Shown here: piece by piece, positions 35,211 through 44,029 of the stretch
Layout of the letters: every line of letters starts with the position of its first letter
How positions within the stretch are numbered: position 1 is the first letter of the stretch
NCBI RefSeq assembly: GCF_900089495.1
Contig: NZ_LT605203.1
Location: 1,855,092-1,919,091, forward strand
Source: Thiomonas sp. X19
Lineage (GTDB): Bacteria > Pseudomonadota > Gammaproteobacteria > Burkholderiales > Burkholderiaceae_C
Direction of reading: 5' to 3'
DNA: 64,000 nucleotides
Program-made: the position numbers and the translations under genes
The notes under the pieces: model-generated
What the model was told of the DNA's origin: nothing
Databases searched by the model: none
The model's input: the letters and a program-made list of their open reading frames with translations, nothing else

Positions 35211-36497
35211 TCATTCGTAGCGCAAAGCCTCGGCCGGCTGCACTTTCGAGGCGCGCCAGCTCGGGTAGATGGTCGCCAGCAGCGCCAGCACCAGTGCCAC
35301 CACGGTGATGGCGATGATGTCCGAGGCTCTCGGGTCGCTTGGCATCTTGTGGATCAGATACACGCTCCTCGGCAGGAACTGGGTGTGGAACACCCATTCC
35401 AGGAAGCCGACGATGGGGTCGATGTTGAAGGTGATGAGGCAGCCCAGCAGCACGCCCGAGAGCACGCCGATCACCCCGGTGATCGCCCCCTGCACGACGA
35501 AGATGCCCATGATGGAGCCGGGGCTGGCGCCCTGGGTGCGCAGGATGGCGATGTCCGACTGCTTGTCCGTCACCGTCATCACCAGCGTGGACACCAGGTT
35601 GAACGCCGCCACCGCCACAATCATCGCCAGGATGATGAACATCATGCGTTTCTCGATCACCACCGCCTCGAACCAGGTGCGGTTCTGCTCGGTCCACGGC
35701 TGCGCCACCAGGTTGGGCGGCAGCGCGGTCTGCAACTGCTGCGCCACGGCCGGCGCGTCGTCGATATTTCGAGTCTGCACCCGCAGGCCGGTGGGGCCGC
35801 CGGAGAGGAAAATTTTCCCGGCGTCGTCCAGGTTCAGCAGCGCCAGCGTGCTGTCGTACTCGTAGTGCCCCACGTTGAACAGCCCCACCACCCGCAGGGT
35901 GCGCAGGCGCGGAATCATGCCCGCGGGCGTGAGGCTGCCGCTGGGCACCACCATGGTCACCTGGTCGCCGATGCCCACCCCCAGGCGCTGCGCCAGCTCA
36001 TTGCCCAGCACCACGGTGAAGCTGCCGGGCTTGAGCGCTGCAAGCGAGCCGGCCACCATGTGCGAGGCAATGGCCGACACCTTGCCCTCCTCTTGCGGCT
36101 CGATGCCCCAGGCCAGCACACCGAACAAGGTGTTGCCCTGCGCCAGCAGCGCCTGGCCCGACACGAAGGGCGCCACGCCGGTGACGGCCGGGTTGCGCTG
36201 CACGATGTTCGCCACGCCGCGCCAGTCGGTCAGCGGCCCGCCATCCACGCTGAACACCTGGATATGCGGAATGACGTTGAGCATGCGGTCGCGCACGTCT
36301 TTCTGGAAGCCGTTCATCACCGAAATCACCACGATCAACGCCGCCACGCCCAGGGCGATGCCCGCCACCGAGATGAAGGAGATGAAGGAGATGAAGCCAT
36401 TGCGCCGCGTGCGCCGCCCGGCGCGGGTGTAGCGCCAGCCGATGAGCAGTTCGTAAGGCAACGAAGACAGCCTGGGAGAATGGGGGGACGTGGCCAT
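35211..36497 (-). CDS. lolC: Lipoprotein-releasing ABC permease LolC/LolE
   Basis: A 428-residue permease of the LolC/LolE family. One N-terminal membrane segment (FISFISVAGIALGVAALIVV) is followed by a large periplasmic MacB-like domain (about 65-270) and a C-terminal FtsX domain with three membrane segments (VAAFNLVSTLVMTVTDKQSD onward). With the ATPase LolD it releases lipoproteins to LolA. Betaproteobacteria often carry a single lolC-like permease next to lolD. Here lolD lies on the same strand about 11 kb to the right, with unrelated genes between. Confidence 0.93.
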   Translation of the reverse strand: MATSPHSPRLSSLPYELLIGWRYTRAGRRTRRNGFISFISFISVAGIALGVAALIVVISVMNGFQKDVRDRMLNVIPHIQVFSVDGGPLTDWRGVANIVQRNPAVTGVAPFVSGQALLAQGNTLFGVLAWGIEPQEEGKVSAIASHMVAGSLAALKPGSFTVVLGNELAQRLGVGIGDQVTMVVPSGSLTPAGMIPRLRTLRVVGLFNVGHYEYDSTLALLNLDDAGKIFLSGGPTGLRVQTRNIDDAPAVAQQLQTALPPNLVAQPWTEQNRTWFEAVVIEKRMMFIILAMIVAVAAFNLVSTLVMTVTDKQSDIAILRTQGASPGSIMGIFVVQGAITGVIGVLSGVLLGCLITFNIDPIVGFLEWVFHTQFLPRSVYLIHKMPSDPRASDIIAITVVALVLALLATIYPSWRASKVQPAEALRYE

Positions 36498-36761
36498 GGG
36501 GGCGCAGTGTACGGGTGGGGTTGAACGGTGGTCGGTCGGCCGGCCGGACAGTCAGAAAAAGGCGGGCCGGAATGCGCGGCAAGCCGGGAGAAAGATGCCG
36601 TGCGCAGCAGCCCGATTTTGCGGCGGATTTTTCGCCGCATTGCACGCGCAGGGAATTGCACATACGTCCTAAGCTCCAGGGTTCACAGCGCATTCGCGAG
36701 CAGCTTGCACCCAGCTTGCCTCTCGCCCGAACCCCATGCACCCACTTGGAGGCTACACCCC

Positions 36762-37853
36762 ATGACAGATTCCACACCCCCCATGCTGTATCGCCGGCTC
36801 GGCCGCAGCGGGCTGCAGGTCAGCCTGTTCTCGCTCGGCTCCTGGGTCACGTTCCACAACCAGGTGGACGCCTCCGGCGTGCGCGAGATGATGGCCGCGG
36901 CGCGCGACGCCGGGGTCAACTTCTTCGACAACGCCGAGGTCTACGCCAACGGCCAGAGCGAAGCCCTGATGGGCGAGGCGCTGGCCCAGCTCCGGTGGAA
37001 CCGGCTCGACTACGTCGTCTCCAGCAAGTTCTTCTGGGGCCTGGACCGTGGCAGCGCCGACAAACCCCGCATCAACGGCCGCGACACCCTCAACCGCAAG
37101 TACCTGCTGCAGGCGGTGGATGGCAGCTTGAAGCGCATGAAGCTCGACTGCATCGACCTCATCTACTGCCACCGCGCCGACCCGCACACCCCGGTGGACG
37201 AAACCGTCTGGGCCATGCACAACATCATCGAGCAAGGCAAGGCGCTCTACTGGGGCACCAGCGAATGGACCGCCGACGAAATTCGCACCGCCTGGGACAT
37301 GGCCGAGCGCCACCACCTGCACAAGCCGGTGATGGAGCAGCCGCAATACCACCTGTTCCACCGCAAGCGCGTGGAGCAGGAGTACGCCCGGCTGTACGAG
37401 AGCCCCCAGGCTGCTGCTGCGCATCAGCCGCCCCCCGAGGGGGATGAGAAAACTTCGGGCGGCCGTGCGTTTTCTCATGAAGACATGGGCCTGGGCCTCA
37501 CCACCTGGAGCCCGCTGGCCTCCGGCCTGCTCACCGGCAAATACCGCCAGGGCGTGCCCGCCGGCAGCCGTGGCGCGATGGAAAGCGTGAGCTTCCTGCG
37601 CGAGGGGCTGCTGGACGCCCGCAAGAACGCCGCCGTGGGCGAACTCGAAGCGGTTGCCAGGGAACTCGGCTGCAGCGTGGCGCAACTGGCGCTGGCCTGG
37701 GTGGCGCACAACCCGCGCGTCAGCAGCGTCATCCTCGGCGCCTCCAAACTGGCCCAACTGCACGAAAATCTCGGCGCCCTGGCCGTGCTGCCCAAGCTCA
37801 CGACCGAGGTGCTGAAACGCATGGACGCGGTGACGGCGGGGTTGGCGCAGTAA
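36762..37853 (+). CDS. Aldo/keto reductase, Kv-beta-like
   Basis: A 363-residue NADPH-dependent aldo/keto reductase. The catalytic tetrad is visible: Asp and Tyr in [12 protein letters not shown], Lys in VVSSKFFW, His in [11 protein letters not shown]. The C-terminal NADP-binding part has [17 protein letters not shown] and [19 protein letters not shown], as in the Kv-beta/YghZ group. Residues about 214-241 ([20 protein letters not shown] and on to the Ser-His-Glu-Asp stretch) interrupt the barrel just before GLGLTTWSP and derive from a palindromic element. The ATG at 36762 follows a GGAGG. Divergent from lolC. Confidence 0.92.
   Translation: MTDSTPPMLYRRLGRSGLQVSLFSLGSWVTFHNQVDASGVREMMAAARDAGVNFFDNAEVYANGQSEALMGEALAQLRWNRLDYVVSSKFFWGLDRGSADKPRINGRDTLNRKYLLQAVDGSLKRMKLDCIDLIYCHRADPHTPVDETVWAMHNIIEQGKALYWGTSEWTADEIRTAWDMAERHHLHKPVMEQPQYHLFHRKRVEQEYARLYESPQAAAAHQPPPEGDEKTSGGRAFSHEDMGLGLTTWSPLASGLLTGKYRQGVPAGSRGAMESVSFLREGLLDARKNAAVGELEAVARELGCSVAQLALAWVAHNPRVSSVILGASKLAQLHENLGALAVLPKLTTEVLKRMDAVTAGLAQ
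37401..37478. repeat. Intragenic palindromic element 3 (in aldo/keto reductase), best copy
   Basis: Starts AGCCCCCAGGCTGCTGCTGC and passes GCCGCCCCCCGAGGGGG. It ends in a perfect 10-bp inverted repeat ATGAGAAAAC (37444-37453) / GTTTTCTCAT (37469-37478) around the 15-nt loop TTCGGGCGGCCGTGC. It is read in frame without stop codons and encodes about 26 extra residues. Confidence 0.85.
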
Positions 37854-38174
37854 TGGGGAGGGAGAGCGCCAGGGCAGTTAAGTCAGGGCCGTTGCGTCAG
37901 ATGCAAGACCGGGCGCTGCTGAGGCCGTGCCTGCGGGCCATGGCCCTTAGCGCGCGGCGCTTGAGCGCGAGCCATCCGGGCTCGCTTGCGCCTTTTCTCG
38001 CGCCTTCGCCTGGAGTCAGGGCCTGTCGCGGACTTTCTGCCCTACCGTTGCGAACGCCGAGACGATGAGGGAGCGGCTGGTGTTCACGGCAGACAGGCGC
38101 ACGGGGCAAACGGTGCGAACCGAGCAAACGGAGCGACAGGCGTTCCATACAACGCGCGATCGGACGCAAGCGTC
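37854..38174. other. Gene-free stretch between aldo/keto reductase and hicB
   Basis: A 321-bp stretch with no ORF that I can support on either strand and no strong repeat. It separates two convergent genes (aldo/keto reductase and hicB). Confidence 0.6.
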
Positions 38175-38591
38175 TCAGGCTACAGTGATCTCGATATGCC
38201 GTCCGAGCACATTCGCCGCGGCCTCGATCTGATCCAGTTTGGAGGCATGGCGCAAGTCAAACAAGCGATCAACCTGTGGCATATGCCAGCCCAGGCGACG
38301 GGCGAGTTCCGCTTTCTTGATGCCCTGCTCGGTCATTGCTTGATACACGCCCAGCTTCGCGCATTCCAGCGCCGAAGGGCGCACGGTTTTTTGTCCCGGC
38401 GCGGCTTGGCTGACTGCGGGCAACGCTAGGCGGGCATCCACATAGAACGACAGCGCGATTTCGAGGGCATCCACTGCTTGAAGCAAGGCTTCGTCCTCAT
38501 CCATGCCGAAGGTGATGGCTTCGGGCACATCGGCGAACGTCGCCATGACGGCGCCGTCATCGGGGGTCAGGGTCACGGGGTAGTCAAACAT
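38175..38591 (-). CDS. hicB: HicB-family antitoxin
   Basis: A 138-residue HicB antitoxin. The N-terminal RNase-H-like partner domain begins MFDYPVTLTPDDGAVMATF and contains PEAITFGMDEDEALLQAVDA. The C-terminal helix-turn-helix (KKAELARRLGWHMPQVDRLF) binds the operator. It starts 9 nt after the end of the hicA-like gene, the usual order. The antitoxin is intact although the toxin reading frame is broken. Confidence 0.9.
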   Translation of the reverse strand: MFDYPVTLTPDDGAVMATFADVPEAITFGMDEDEALLQAVDALEIALSFYVDARLALPAVSQAAPGQKTVRPSALECAKLGVYQAMTEQGIKKAELARRLGWHMPQVDRLFDLRHASKLDQIEAAANVLGRHIEITVA

Positions 38592-38600
38592 GGGGGTTCC

Positions 38601-38779
38601 TCATTTCAAACCAAGCTGGCGCTTGATGGCGGCCTCAATCCCCTTGCCGAGTTCCTTGGTGCCATGCATCGGCAACGCGGATTGCCTGCCATTCAGGAAG
38701 ACTTTCAGGTGTGAACCCTTGCCGGGCTGAAAGCTCGCGCCTTGCTGTTCCAGCCCTTTTTCAACTGCTTCGAGTTCAC
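38601..38779 (-). pseudogene. hicA: HicA-family toxin with a frameshift
   Basis: From a GTG at 38779 the frame reads MNSKQLKK. After a run of five A (38757-38761, T on the plus strand) the homologous frame continues GLEQQGASFQPGKGSHLKVF and ALPMHGTKELGKG to the stop at 38601. The total of 179 nt is one base short of 60 codons, so one lost A would explain it. The conserved GKGSHLK and MHGTKEL motifs are intact. HicA is a small double-stranded-RNA-binding mRNA interferase. A sequencing error cannot be excluded. Confidence 0.7.
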
Positions 38780-38911
38780 AGCTGAATAGTAACAGATGTG
38801 TTATTTTTCATCGGATCAATGCAACACTTCTGTTTGGTTTTGGGTGCGACCTTGTTTCCAAACGCGCTCCCCCACGCGGCCCATGCACCGACAACCCCAT
38901 GGCCGGTGCGC

Positions 38912-39556
38912 TTACCGCGCCGCCGCCCGCATCGCCTGCACGATGCGCAGGGTTTCCACGCTCACGGTGGTCACACGGGCGAGGAGGTCGATGACGCGCC
39001 CCTTGTGGTCCTTGAGGCGGTAGGTGTCGACCTTCGACAAATGCAATGTACGGATTGGTTGCTACACCCCTCGGAAAAATTTGGGAAAGCTGATACCAGT
39101 CTTCATTCAGCTCCCACGAAAAGTAGGTTTGCCAATGACCACGCTGATGCGCCGCGCGTTCTGCCGCTTGATGCGGGCGACGTTCTCTTCGCTCACGCTG
39201 CCGAACAGGTCGGCCGTGCTGTGCTGGATCAACATCTCGCGCACGTCGGCTTCGAGCAGCGCGGGGTTGATGGCCTCTTGCGCGTGGGCGAGAAAGCGCG
39301 CGGCGGCGGCGCGAAAGGCGGGGTTGCCGCGCTCTTGCAAGTCGATCATCTGGCGCAGGGCGTCGGGCACGGCGGGCAGGTTGGCCTTGAACTGCTCGAC
39401 CGCGGCGCGAAATCCGGCAATCTCGGGTCGCTCGAACCCGAAGAAGAGTTTGAGCAGCTTGTCCAGCGCGACGGTATCGGCCACCGAACAGCGCATCACT
39501 TCCTGGCGGTTCTGCAGCAGCAGGGCGCTGGTGTCGTCGCTGAAAATGATGTTGTC
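38912..39556 (-). pseudogene. Remnant of a type ISP restriction-modification enzyme
   Basis: One minus-strand frame (39107-39556) holds DVREMLIQHSTADLFGSVS and RIKRQNARRISVVIG, the region that leads into methyltransferase motif IV of type ISP enzymes. The expected NPPY is lost (KPTF). A second frame (about 38912-39035) ends with TYRLKDHKGRVIDLLARVTT and VSVETLRIVQAM, similar to the C-terminus of such enzymes. The helicase part, most of the methyltransferase and the target-recognition domain are deleted. Family assignment rests on short motifs. Confidence 0.5.
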
Positions 39557-39557
39557 C

Positions 39558-39623
39558 TGCGGATATGTGCGCTTCCTGGGCACGCATGCGCAATACGACG
39601 CCATCGACGCGCAGACGATTTGA
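39558..39623 (+). pseudogene. higB: C-terminal remnant of a HigB-type toxin
   Basis: The last 21 codons read CGYVRFLGTHAQYDAIDAQT plus Ile and a stop, matching the C-terminus of HigB mRNA interferases. The rest of the gene has been replaced by the restriction-modification remnant. It lies 11 nt before the higA-like gene, the normal higBA order. Confidence 0.65.
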
Positions 39624-39634
39624 AGGAGAGCAGC

Positions 39635-40010
39635 ATGGAAATCAAGCCGATTCGCACCGAGCGCGACTACCGCGCAGCCTTGGATGAAGTTGCATCGGCT
39701 GATGACAGCCAACGCCAATACGCCGCAGGGCGAACGCCTGGACGTGCTGGTGACGCTGGTCGAGGCGTATGAGCGCCGGCATTACCCGCTGGACTTGCCG
39801 GACCCGGTGGAGGTGATTCGATTTGGCCTGGAGCAGAAAGGGCTGACGCCGAAAGACCTGGAACCGATGATCGGACGCAGCAACCGGGTGTACGAAGTGC
39901 TCAACCGCAAGCGCCCTTTGACGCTGCGCATGATCTGGAACCTGCACCGCGACCTCGGCATTCCGGCCGAGAGCCTGATTCGGCCGCCAGTGCCGCAGCG
40001 TCGCGCCTGA
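39635..40010 (+). pseudogene. higA: HigA-type antitoxin with a frameshift
   Basis: Starts MEIKPIRTERDYRAALDEV behind a GGAG ribosome binding site. One extra base near 39690 then moves the homologous frame to HRLMTANANTPQGERLDVLV, with the XRE-like helix-turn-helix GLTPKDLEPMIGRSNRVYEV up to the stop at 40010. Removing one base would give 124 residues, normal for HigA. The toxin upstream is also truncated, so the module is decayed. Confidence 0.72.
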
Positions 40011-40032
40011 GGCGCTTGCGCCCGCGCCCGCC

Positions 40033-40779
40033 TCAAACCCCCGTGCGCCGAAACACCTTGTCGGCGCGGGCCTGGTCGGTGGGGCGGATGACGATCTGGT
40101 CGATGTTCACATGCGCCGGGCGGGTGGCGGCCCAGACCACGGCGTCGGCCACGTCGCCGGCCGACAAGGGGCGGGTGTTGGCGTAGACCTTGGCGGCGCG
40201 GGCGGCGTCGCCGTCGAAGCGCACCAGCGAGAAGTCGGTTTCCACCAGGCCGGGGTCGATCTCGGTGACGCGCATCGGCTGGCCCAGCCATTCCAGCCGC
40301 AGGGTGTCGCTGATGGCGCGCACCGCGTGCTTGGCCGCGGTGTAGCCGGCGCCGCCGACGTAGGTCTCGAACCCGGCGACGGAGCCGATGTTGATGACAT
40401 GGCCGTCGCCGCTGGCCTGCAGCCGCCCATGCAGCGCGCGGGTCATGCGCGCCAGGCCCAGCACATTGCTCTGGAACATGGCCAGCCACTGGTCTTCGTC
40501 GAACTCGGCCACCGGCCCCAGGCCGATGGCGCCACCGGCGTTGTTCACCAGCACATGCACGTGCTTGGGCAGCGCGGCGGCGAAGGCCTCCACGCTGGCC
40601 TTGTCGGTCACGTCCAGCGGCAGGGCGCGGCCTTGGATGTCGGCGGCAATGGCGCGCAGCCGGTCGAGCCGGCGGGCGCCGAGATAGACGGTGTAACCGG
40701 CGGCGGCAAGCGCCCGGGCGGTGGCTTCACCGATGCCGGATGAGGAACCCGTGACGATGGCGATTTTGGTGGTGGTCAT
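40033..40779 (-). CDS. Short-chain dehydrogenase/reductase
   Basis: A 248-residue classical SDR. The cofactor motif TGSSSGIG lies at residues 11-18, with NNAGG near 84, the catalytic Ser in NIGSVAG and Tyr/Lys in YTAAKHAV. LGARRLDR after beta-2 suggests NADP. It is similar to YdfG-like oxidoreductases; the substrate is not predictable. The ATG at 40779 is chosen since SDRs start just before the first beta strand; an open frame upstream runs through a tandem repeat and is not believed. Confidence 0.92.
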   Translation of the reverse strand: MTTTKIAIVTGSSSGIGEATARALAAAGYTVYLGARRLDRLRAIAADIQGRALPLDVTDKASVEAFAAALPKHVHVLVNNAGGAIGLGPVAEFDEDQWLAMFQSNVLGLARMTRALHGRLQASGDGHVINIGSVAGFETYVGGAGYTAAKHAVRAISDTLRLEWLGQPMRVTEIDPGLVETDFSLVRFDGDAARAAKVYANTRPLSAGDVADAVVWAATRPAHVNIDQIVIRPTDQARADKVFRRTGV

Positions 40780-40797
40780 GGTTTGAGCGGGGATGTC

Positions 40798-40849
40798 GTG
40801 AGGAGATGCGGTGAGGAGATGCGGTGAGGAGATGCGGTGAGGAGATGTG
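40798..40849. repeat. Tandem repeat, four 13-bp units
   Basis: GTGAGGAGATGCG occurs four times head to tail, the last with one change (CG to TG), just upstream of the SDR start at 40779. Unit number may vary by slippage and could affect the SDR promoter or leader. The rest of 40780-41076 shows nothing else. Confidence 0.9.
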
Positions 40850-41076
40850 GGGATGCGGTGACGAAGCGCGCTCATGGCGGCCCGCTGCAACGGCGCAACG
40901 GCTGCGAGAAAGGCGCGATGCGGCCGCAGACCCATGCCATGCTATTGAGATTTGCCGATGGGCGCGGCCGTCCCGGCCGCGCCCCGACCCGTCCCAGGGG
41001 CGAAAAGCGCCGCCGGGCGAGCGATGGTGACGTACCGACGCCGGCTTCAGGGCTGGGTCACGGGGGATAATTCGGC

Positions 41077-42204
41077 ATGCACACCATCCTGATCGACACC
41101 GCGCCAGTCGCTGGTGCTCCCTGGCAGCAGGCTCTGGCCGCCACCTCCATGCCCCGCCTCAGCCGCTGCTTGCGGCTGGCGGAAGTGAGCTTGCAAGAAG
41201 CCCTGCACGAAGACGCCGAAGCCGCCTGGCTGTCCCCCGCCGAGCGCTGGCTGCTGGCCGCGCTGGGCCAGCCTGGCGCCGTGCTGGACCCAGCCCCGGA
41301 CGCAGCCACCGCGCCCAACGCCGCGCCCAATGTCGAACACGCGCCTGCGCAGGCGGCGGCACCGTCACACGCTGCGGCGGTCTTGTCCGAGCAGGCGCCC
41401 TGGGGTGCCTTGGCGGCGCTGGCGGCGGGGCAGGCGCTGCGTGGCTTGCCGTGGGGCCTGGCCTTGCCTGCCCACCTGGAACTGGGGCGCGAGAGCCTGA
41501 GCCTGGCCAACCCCGCCGCGCTGCAGCTCACCGTGGACGAGGCCCAGGCCTTGCTCGACGCCGTGCGGCCGCTGCTGAGCGACGCGGGTTGGCATGTTGA
41601 TGCCGGCAACCCGGGCCGCTGGCTGGTGGCCCACTCCAGCCTGGCCGAGGTGGTGACGGCCGACCCCGCCCGCGCCATTGCCCGCAACGTGGCGGCGTGG
41701 ATGCCGGCCGGCACCCCGGCGCGGCCCTGGCGCCAGTTGCTCACCGAAATGCAGATGGTGTGGCAATACCACCCGGTGAACGAGGCGCGCATGCGCGCCG
41801 GCCGGCCCGAGGCCAACACCCTCTGGCTGCATGGCTGTGGCGCGCTGCCGGCCGGCCTGCGCAACCCTTTCGTGATGCAGCGCCAGGCCGCCCAGAGCGC
41901 CACGGCCTGGTGGCCGGCGGCGCATGCCGGCCTGCCCAAGCTGCCCGCCAGCCGGCATCCCCACCCGCTGCAAGTGCTGCAGCCACAGGCCACGCGCGAG
42001 ACGGATGCCGAGGCGCTGGGCGCGGCCGTCGCGGCGCTCGACCAGGCGGCCGCCGGGGCCATCGACCAGGCGCTGCGCGACCATGCCGGCGCCCAGGTGG
42101 TGCTGGCTGGCGACCGGCGCTGGATCGGGTTCGAGCTGCACAAGGCGCGCCGCTGGCAGTTCTGGCGCCGGGCCGACGCGCATGTGCTGCTGGGCCTGGT
42201 GTAG
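41077..42204 (+). CDS. RpfE-like conserved protein upstream of recJ
   Basis: A 375-residue soluble protein. A gene of this kind precedes recJ in many Burkholderiales and is annotated as RpfE regulator or phosphoglycerate-mutase-like protein. Conserved-looking parts are LSPAERWLLAALG (about 50-62), WMPAGTPARPWRQLLTEMQM and WQYHPVNEARMRAGRPEANT, then LWLHGCG (about 207-255), and the end RRWQFWRRADAHVLLGLV. A variable Ala/Pro-rich linker lies near 70-105. The activity is unproven. recJ starts 15 nt after its stop, so the pair is likely cotranscribed. Confidence 0.7.
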   Translation: MHTILIDTAPVAGAPWQQALAATSMPRLSRCLRLAEVSLQEALHEDAEAAWLSPAERWLLAALGQPGAVLDPAPDAATAPNAAPNVEHAPAQAAAPSHAAAVLSEQAPWGALAALAAGQALRGLPWGLALPAHLELGRESLSLANPAALQLTVDEAQALLDAVRPLLSDAGWHVDAGNPGRWLVAHSSLAEVVTADPARAIARNVAAWMPAGTPARPWRQLLTEMQMVWQYHPVNEARMRAGRPEANTLWLHGCGALPAGLRNPFVMQRQAAQSATAWWPAAHAGLPKLPASRHPHPLQVLQPQATRETDAEALGAAVAALDQAAAGAIDQALRDHAGAQVVLAGDRRWIGFELHKARRWQFWRRADAHVLLGLV

Positions 42205-42219
42205 AGGTTGGCCGCAGGT

Positions 42220-43956
42220 ATGAAATTCATTGCGCGTGACGCGCCGCCGCGCGTCGTTCACACTTTGCGGAACGCCGGCATTCACCCCCTGCTGGCGCAG
42301 TTGCTGGCGGCGCGCGGGGTGCACGACCCGGCCGAGGTGGAGCCCGACATGTCCGCGCTGCTGCCGCCCAAGCTCTTGCTGGGCGCCGAGCAGGCGGCGC
42401 GCGTGCTGGCCGACGCCATTGCGCGCGGCGAGCGCCTGTGCATCGTCGCCGACTACGACTGCGACGGCGCCACCGCCTGCGCCGTGGGCCTGCGGGGCTT
42501 GAGCATGCTGGGCGCGCAGGTGGGCTATGTGGTGCCGAACCGCTTCACCACCGGCTACGGCCTGTCGCCCGCGGTGGCCGATCTGGTGGCGCAGCAGCCG
42601 GGCGGGAAGCCCGACTGGATCGTCACCGTGGACAACGGCATCGCCAGTGTGGAGGGCGTGGCGCGTGCCCTGCAACTCGGCATGCGGGTGCTCGTCACCG
42701 ACCACCACCTGCCCGGCGAGCGCCTGCCGGATGCGGCCGTCATCGTCAACCCCAACCAGCCGGGCTGCACCTTTCCGAGCAAGAACCTGGCCGGCGTGGG
42801 GGTGATGTTTTACGTGCTGCTGGCGCTGCGCGCCGAGCTGCGCGCACGCGGCGTTTTGACGGCTGCCACCCAGCCCCGGCTGGACGGGCTGCTCGACTTG
42901 GTGGCGCTGGGCACGGTGGCCGACGTGGTGAAGCTCGACACCAACAACCGCCTGCTGGTGGCGCATGGCCTCAAGCGCATGCGCGAGGGCCGCATGCAGC
43001 CCGGCGTGCGCGCGCTGTTCGCCGCCGCCGCCCGAGAACCGGCGCTGGCCAGCAGCTTCGACCTGGGCTTCGCCCTCGGCCCCCGCATCAACGCGGCGGG
43101 ACGGCTGGCCGACATGACCGTGGGCATCGAATGCCTGATCACCGACGATGGCGAGCGCGCCATGCAACTGGCGCAGACGCTCGACGCCATCAACCGCGAG
43201 CGGCGCGGCATCGAAGCCGGCATGCGCGAGCAGGCGCAGGAAGCCCTGGCGCGGCTGCAGGGCCAGGGCGACGCGGCTGCGAACGCCTCCATCAGCCTGT
43301 TCTCGCCGGACTGGCACGAGGGCGTGGTGGGCATCGTCGCCGGGCGGCTGAAAGAATTGCACCACCGTCCCGCCTTCGTCTTCGCGCCGGGCGCGGACGG
43401 CCAGTTGCGCGGCTCGGGCCGCTCCATCCCCGGCTTTCATCTGCGCGACGCGCTCGACCTCGTGTCCAAACGCGAACCCGGGCTGCTGGTGCGTTTCGGC
43501 GGGCACGCCGCCGCCTCGGGCTGCACCATTGCCGCCGATGGCTTCGCCCGCTTCGCCGCTGCTTTCGAAGCCGTCGCCAGCGCGTGGCTTTCGCCCGCGC
43601 TGCTGGCGCGCAGGCTGGAGGTGGACGGGGAATTGGGCGCCGAGTGGTTCACCCCGGACGTGGCGCAATTGCTGCAGGCCCAGGTGTGGGGCCAGGGCTT
43701 CGCCGCGCCGGTGTTCGCCAGCCGGGTGGAGGTGCTGCAGCAAGGACAGCTTGGCGAGCGCCACATGAAGGCCCGCGTGCGCCTGCTCGACGCCCCGGCC
43801 GGAGCCGGAGCCGGCGCCACGCGCGAACTCATCGCCTGGAACCGCAGCGATTTCCTTCCCGCCCAGGCCCGCGTCGCCTGGCGCCTGGACACCAACACCT
43901 GGCAGGGCCGCACCCAGACCCGCATGGTGCTGGAGGCGGTGGAGGATGCGGATTGA
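42220..43956 (+). CDS. recJ: Single-stranded-DNA exonuclease RecJ
   Basis: A 578-residue 5'-3' ssDNA exonuclease for recombination and repair. DHH-superfamily motifs are visible: ADYDCDGATACAV (motif I), VTVDNGIAS, VTDHHLPGERLPDA (DHH), then GPRINAAGRLADM and the DHHA1-domain RFGGHAAASGCT. The C-terminal OB fold follows. The ATG at 42220 (MKFIARDAPPRVV) is preferred to the TTG at 42208. Normal length. Confidence 0.97.
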   Translation: MKFIARDAPPRVVHTLRNAGIHPLLAQLLAARGVHDPAEVEPDMSALLPPKLLLGAEQAARVLADAIARGERLCIVADYDCDGATACAVGLRGLSMLGAQVGYVVPNRFTTGYGLSPAVADLVAQQPGGKPDWIVTVDNGIASVEGVARALQLGMRVLVTDHHLPGERLPDAAVIVNPNQPGCTFPSKNLAGVGVMFYVLLALRAELRARGVLTAATQPRLDGLLDLVALGTVADVVKLDTNNRLLVAHGLKRMREGRMQPGVRALFAAAAREPALASSFDLGFALGPRINAAGRLADMTVGIECLITDDGERAMQLAQTLDAINRERRGIEAGMREQAQEALARLQGQGDAAANASISLFSPDWHEGVVGIVAGRLKELHHRPAFVFAPGADGQLRGSGRSIPGFHLRDALDLVSKREPGLLVRFGGHAAASGCTIAADGFARFAAAFEAVASAWLSPALLARRLEVDGELGAEWFTPDVAQLLQAQVWGQGFAAPVFASRVEVLQQGQLGERHMKARVRLLDAPAGAGAGATRELIAWNRSDFLPAQARVAWRLDTNTWQGRTQTRMVLEAVEDAD

Positions 43957-44029
43957 ATTTGTCTTTCAGCAGCATGGGTTCCCGATCAAGACATCGGGAT
44001 AGCGGTGTTTGCCGGTATGCTCTGAAGCC

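Noticed and set aside
37854..38174. Small minus-strand ORF at 37897-38169 as a gene
   Set aside because: Arg-rich composition with no ribosome binding site and no recognisable motif.
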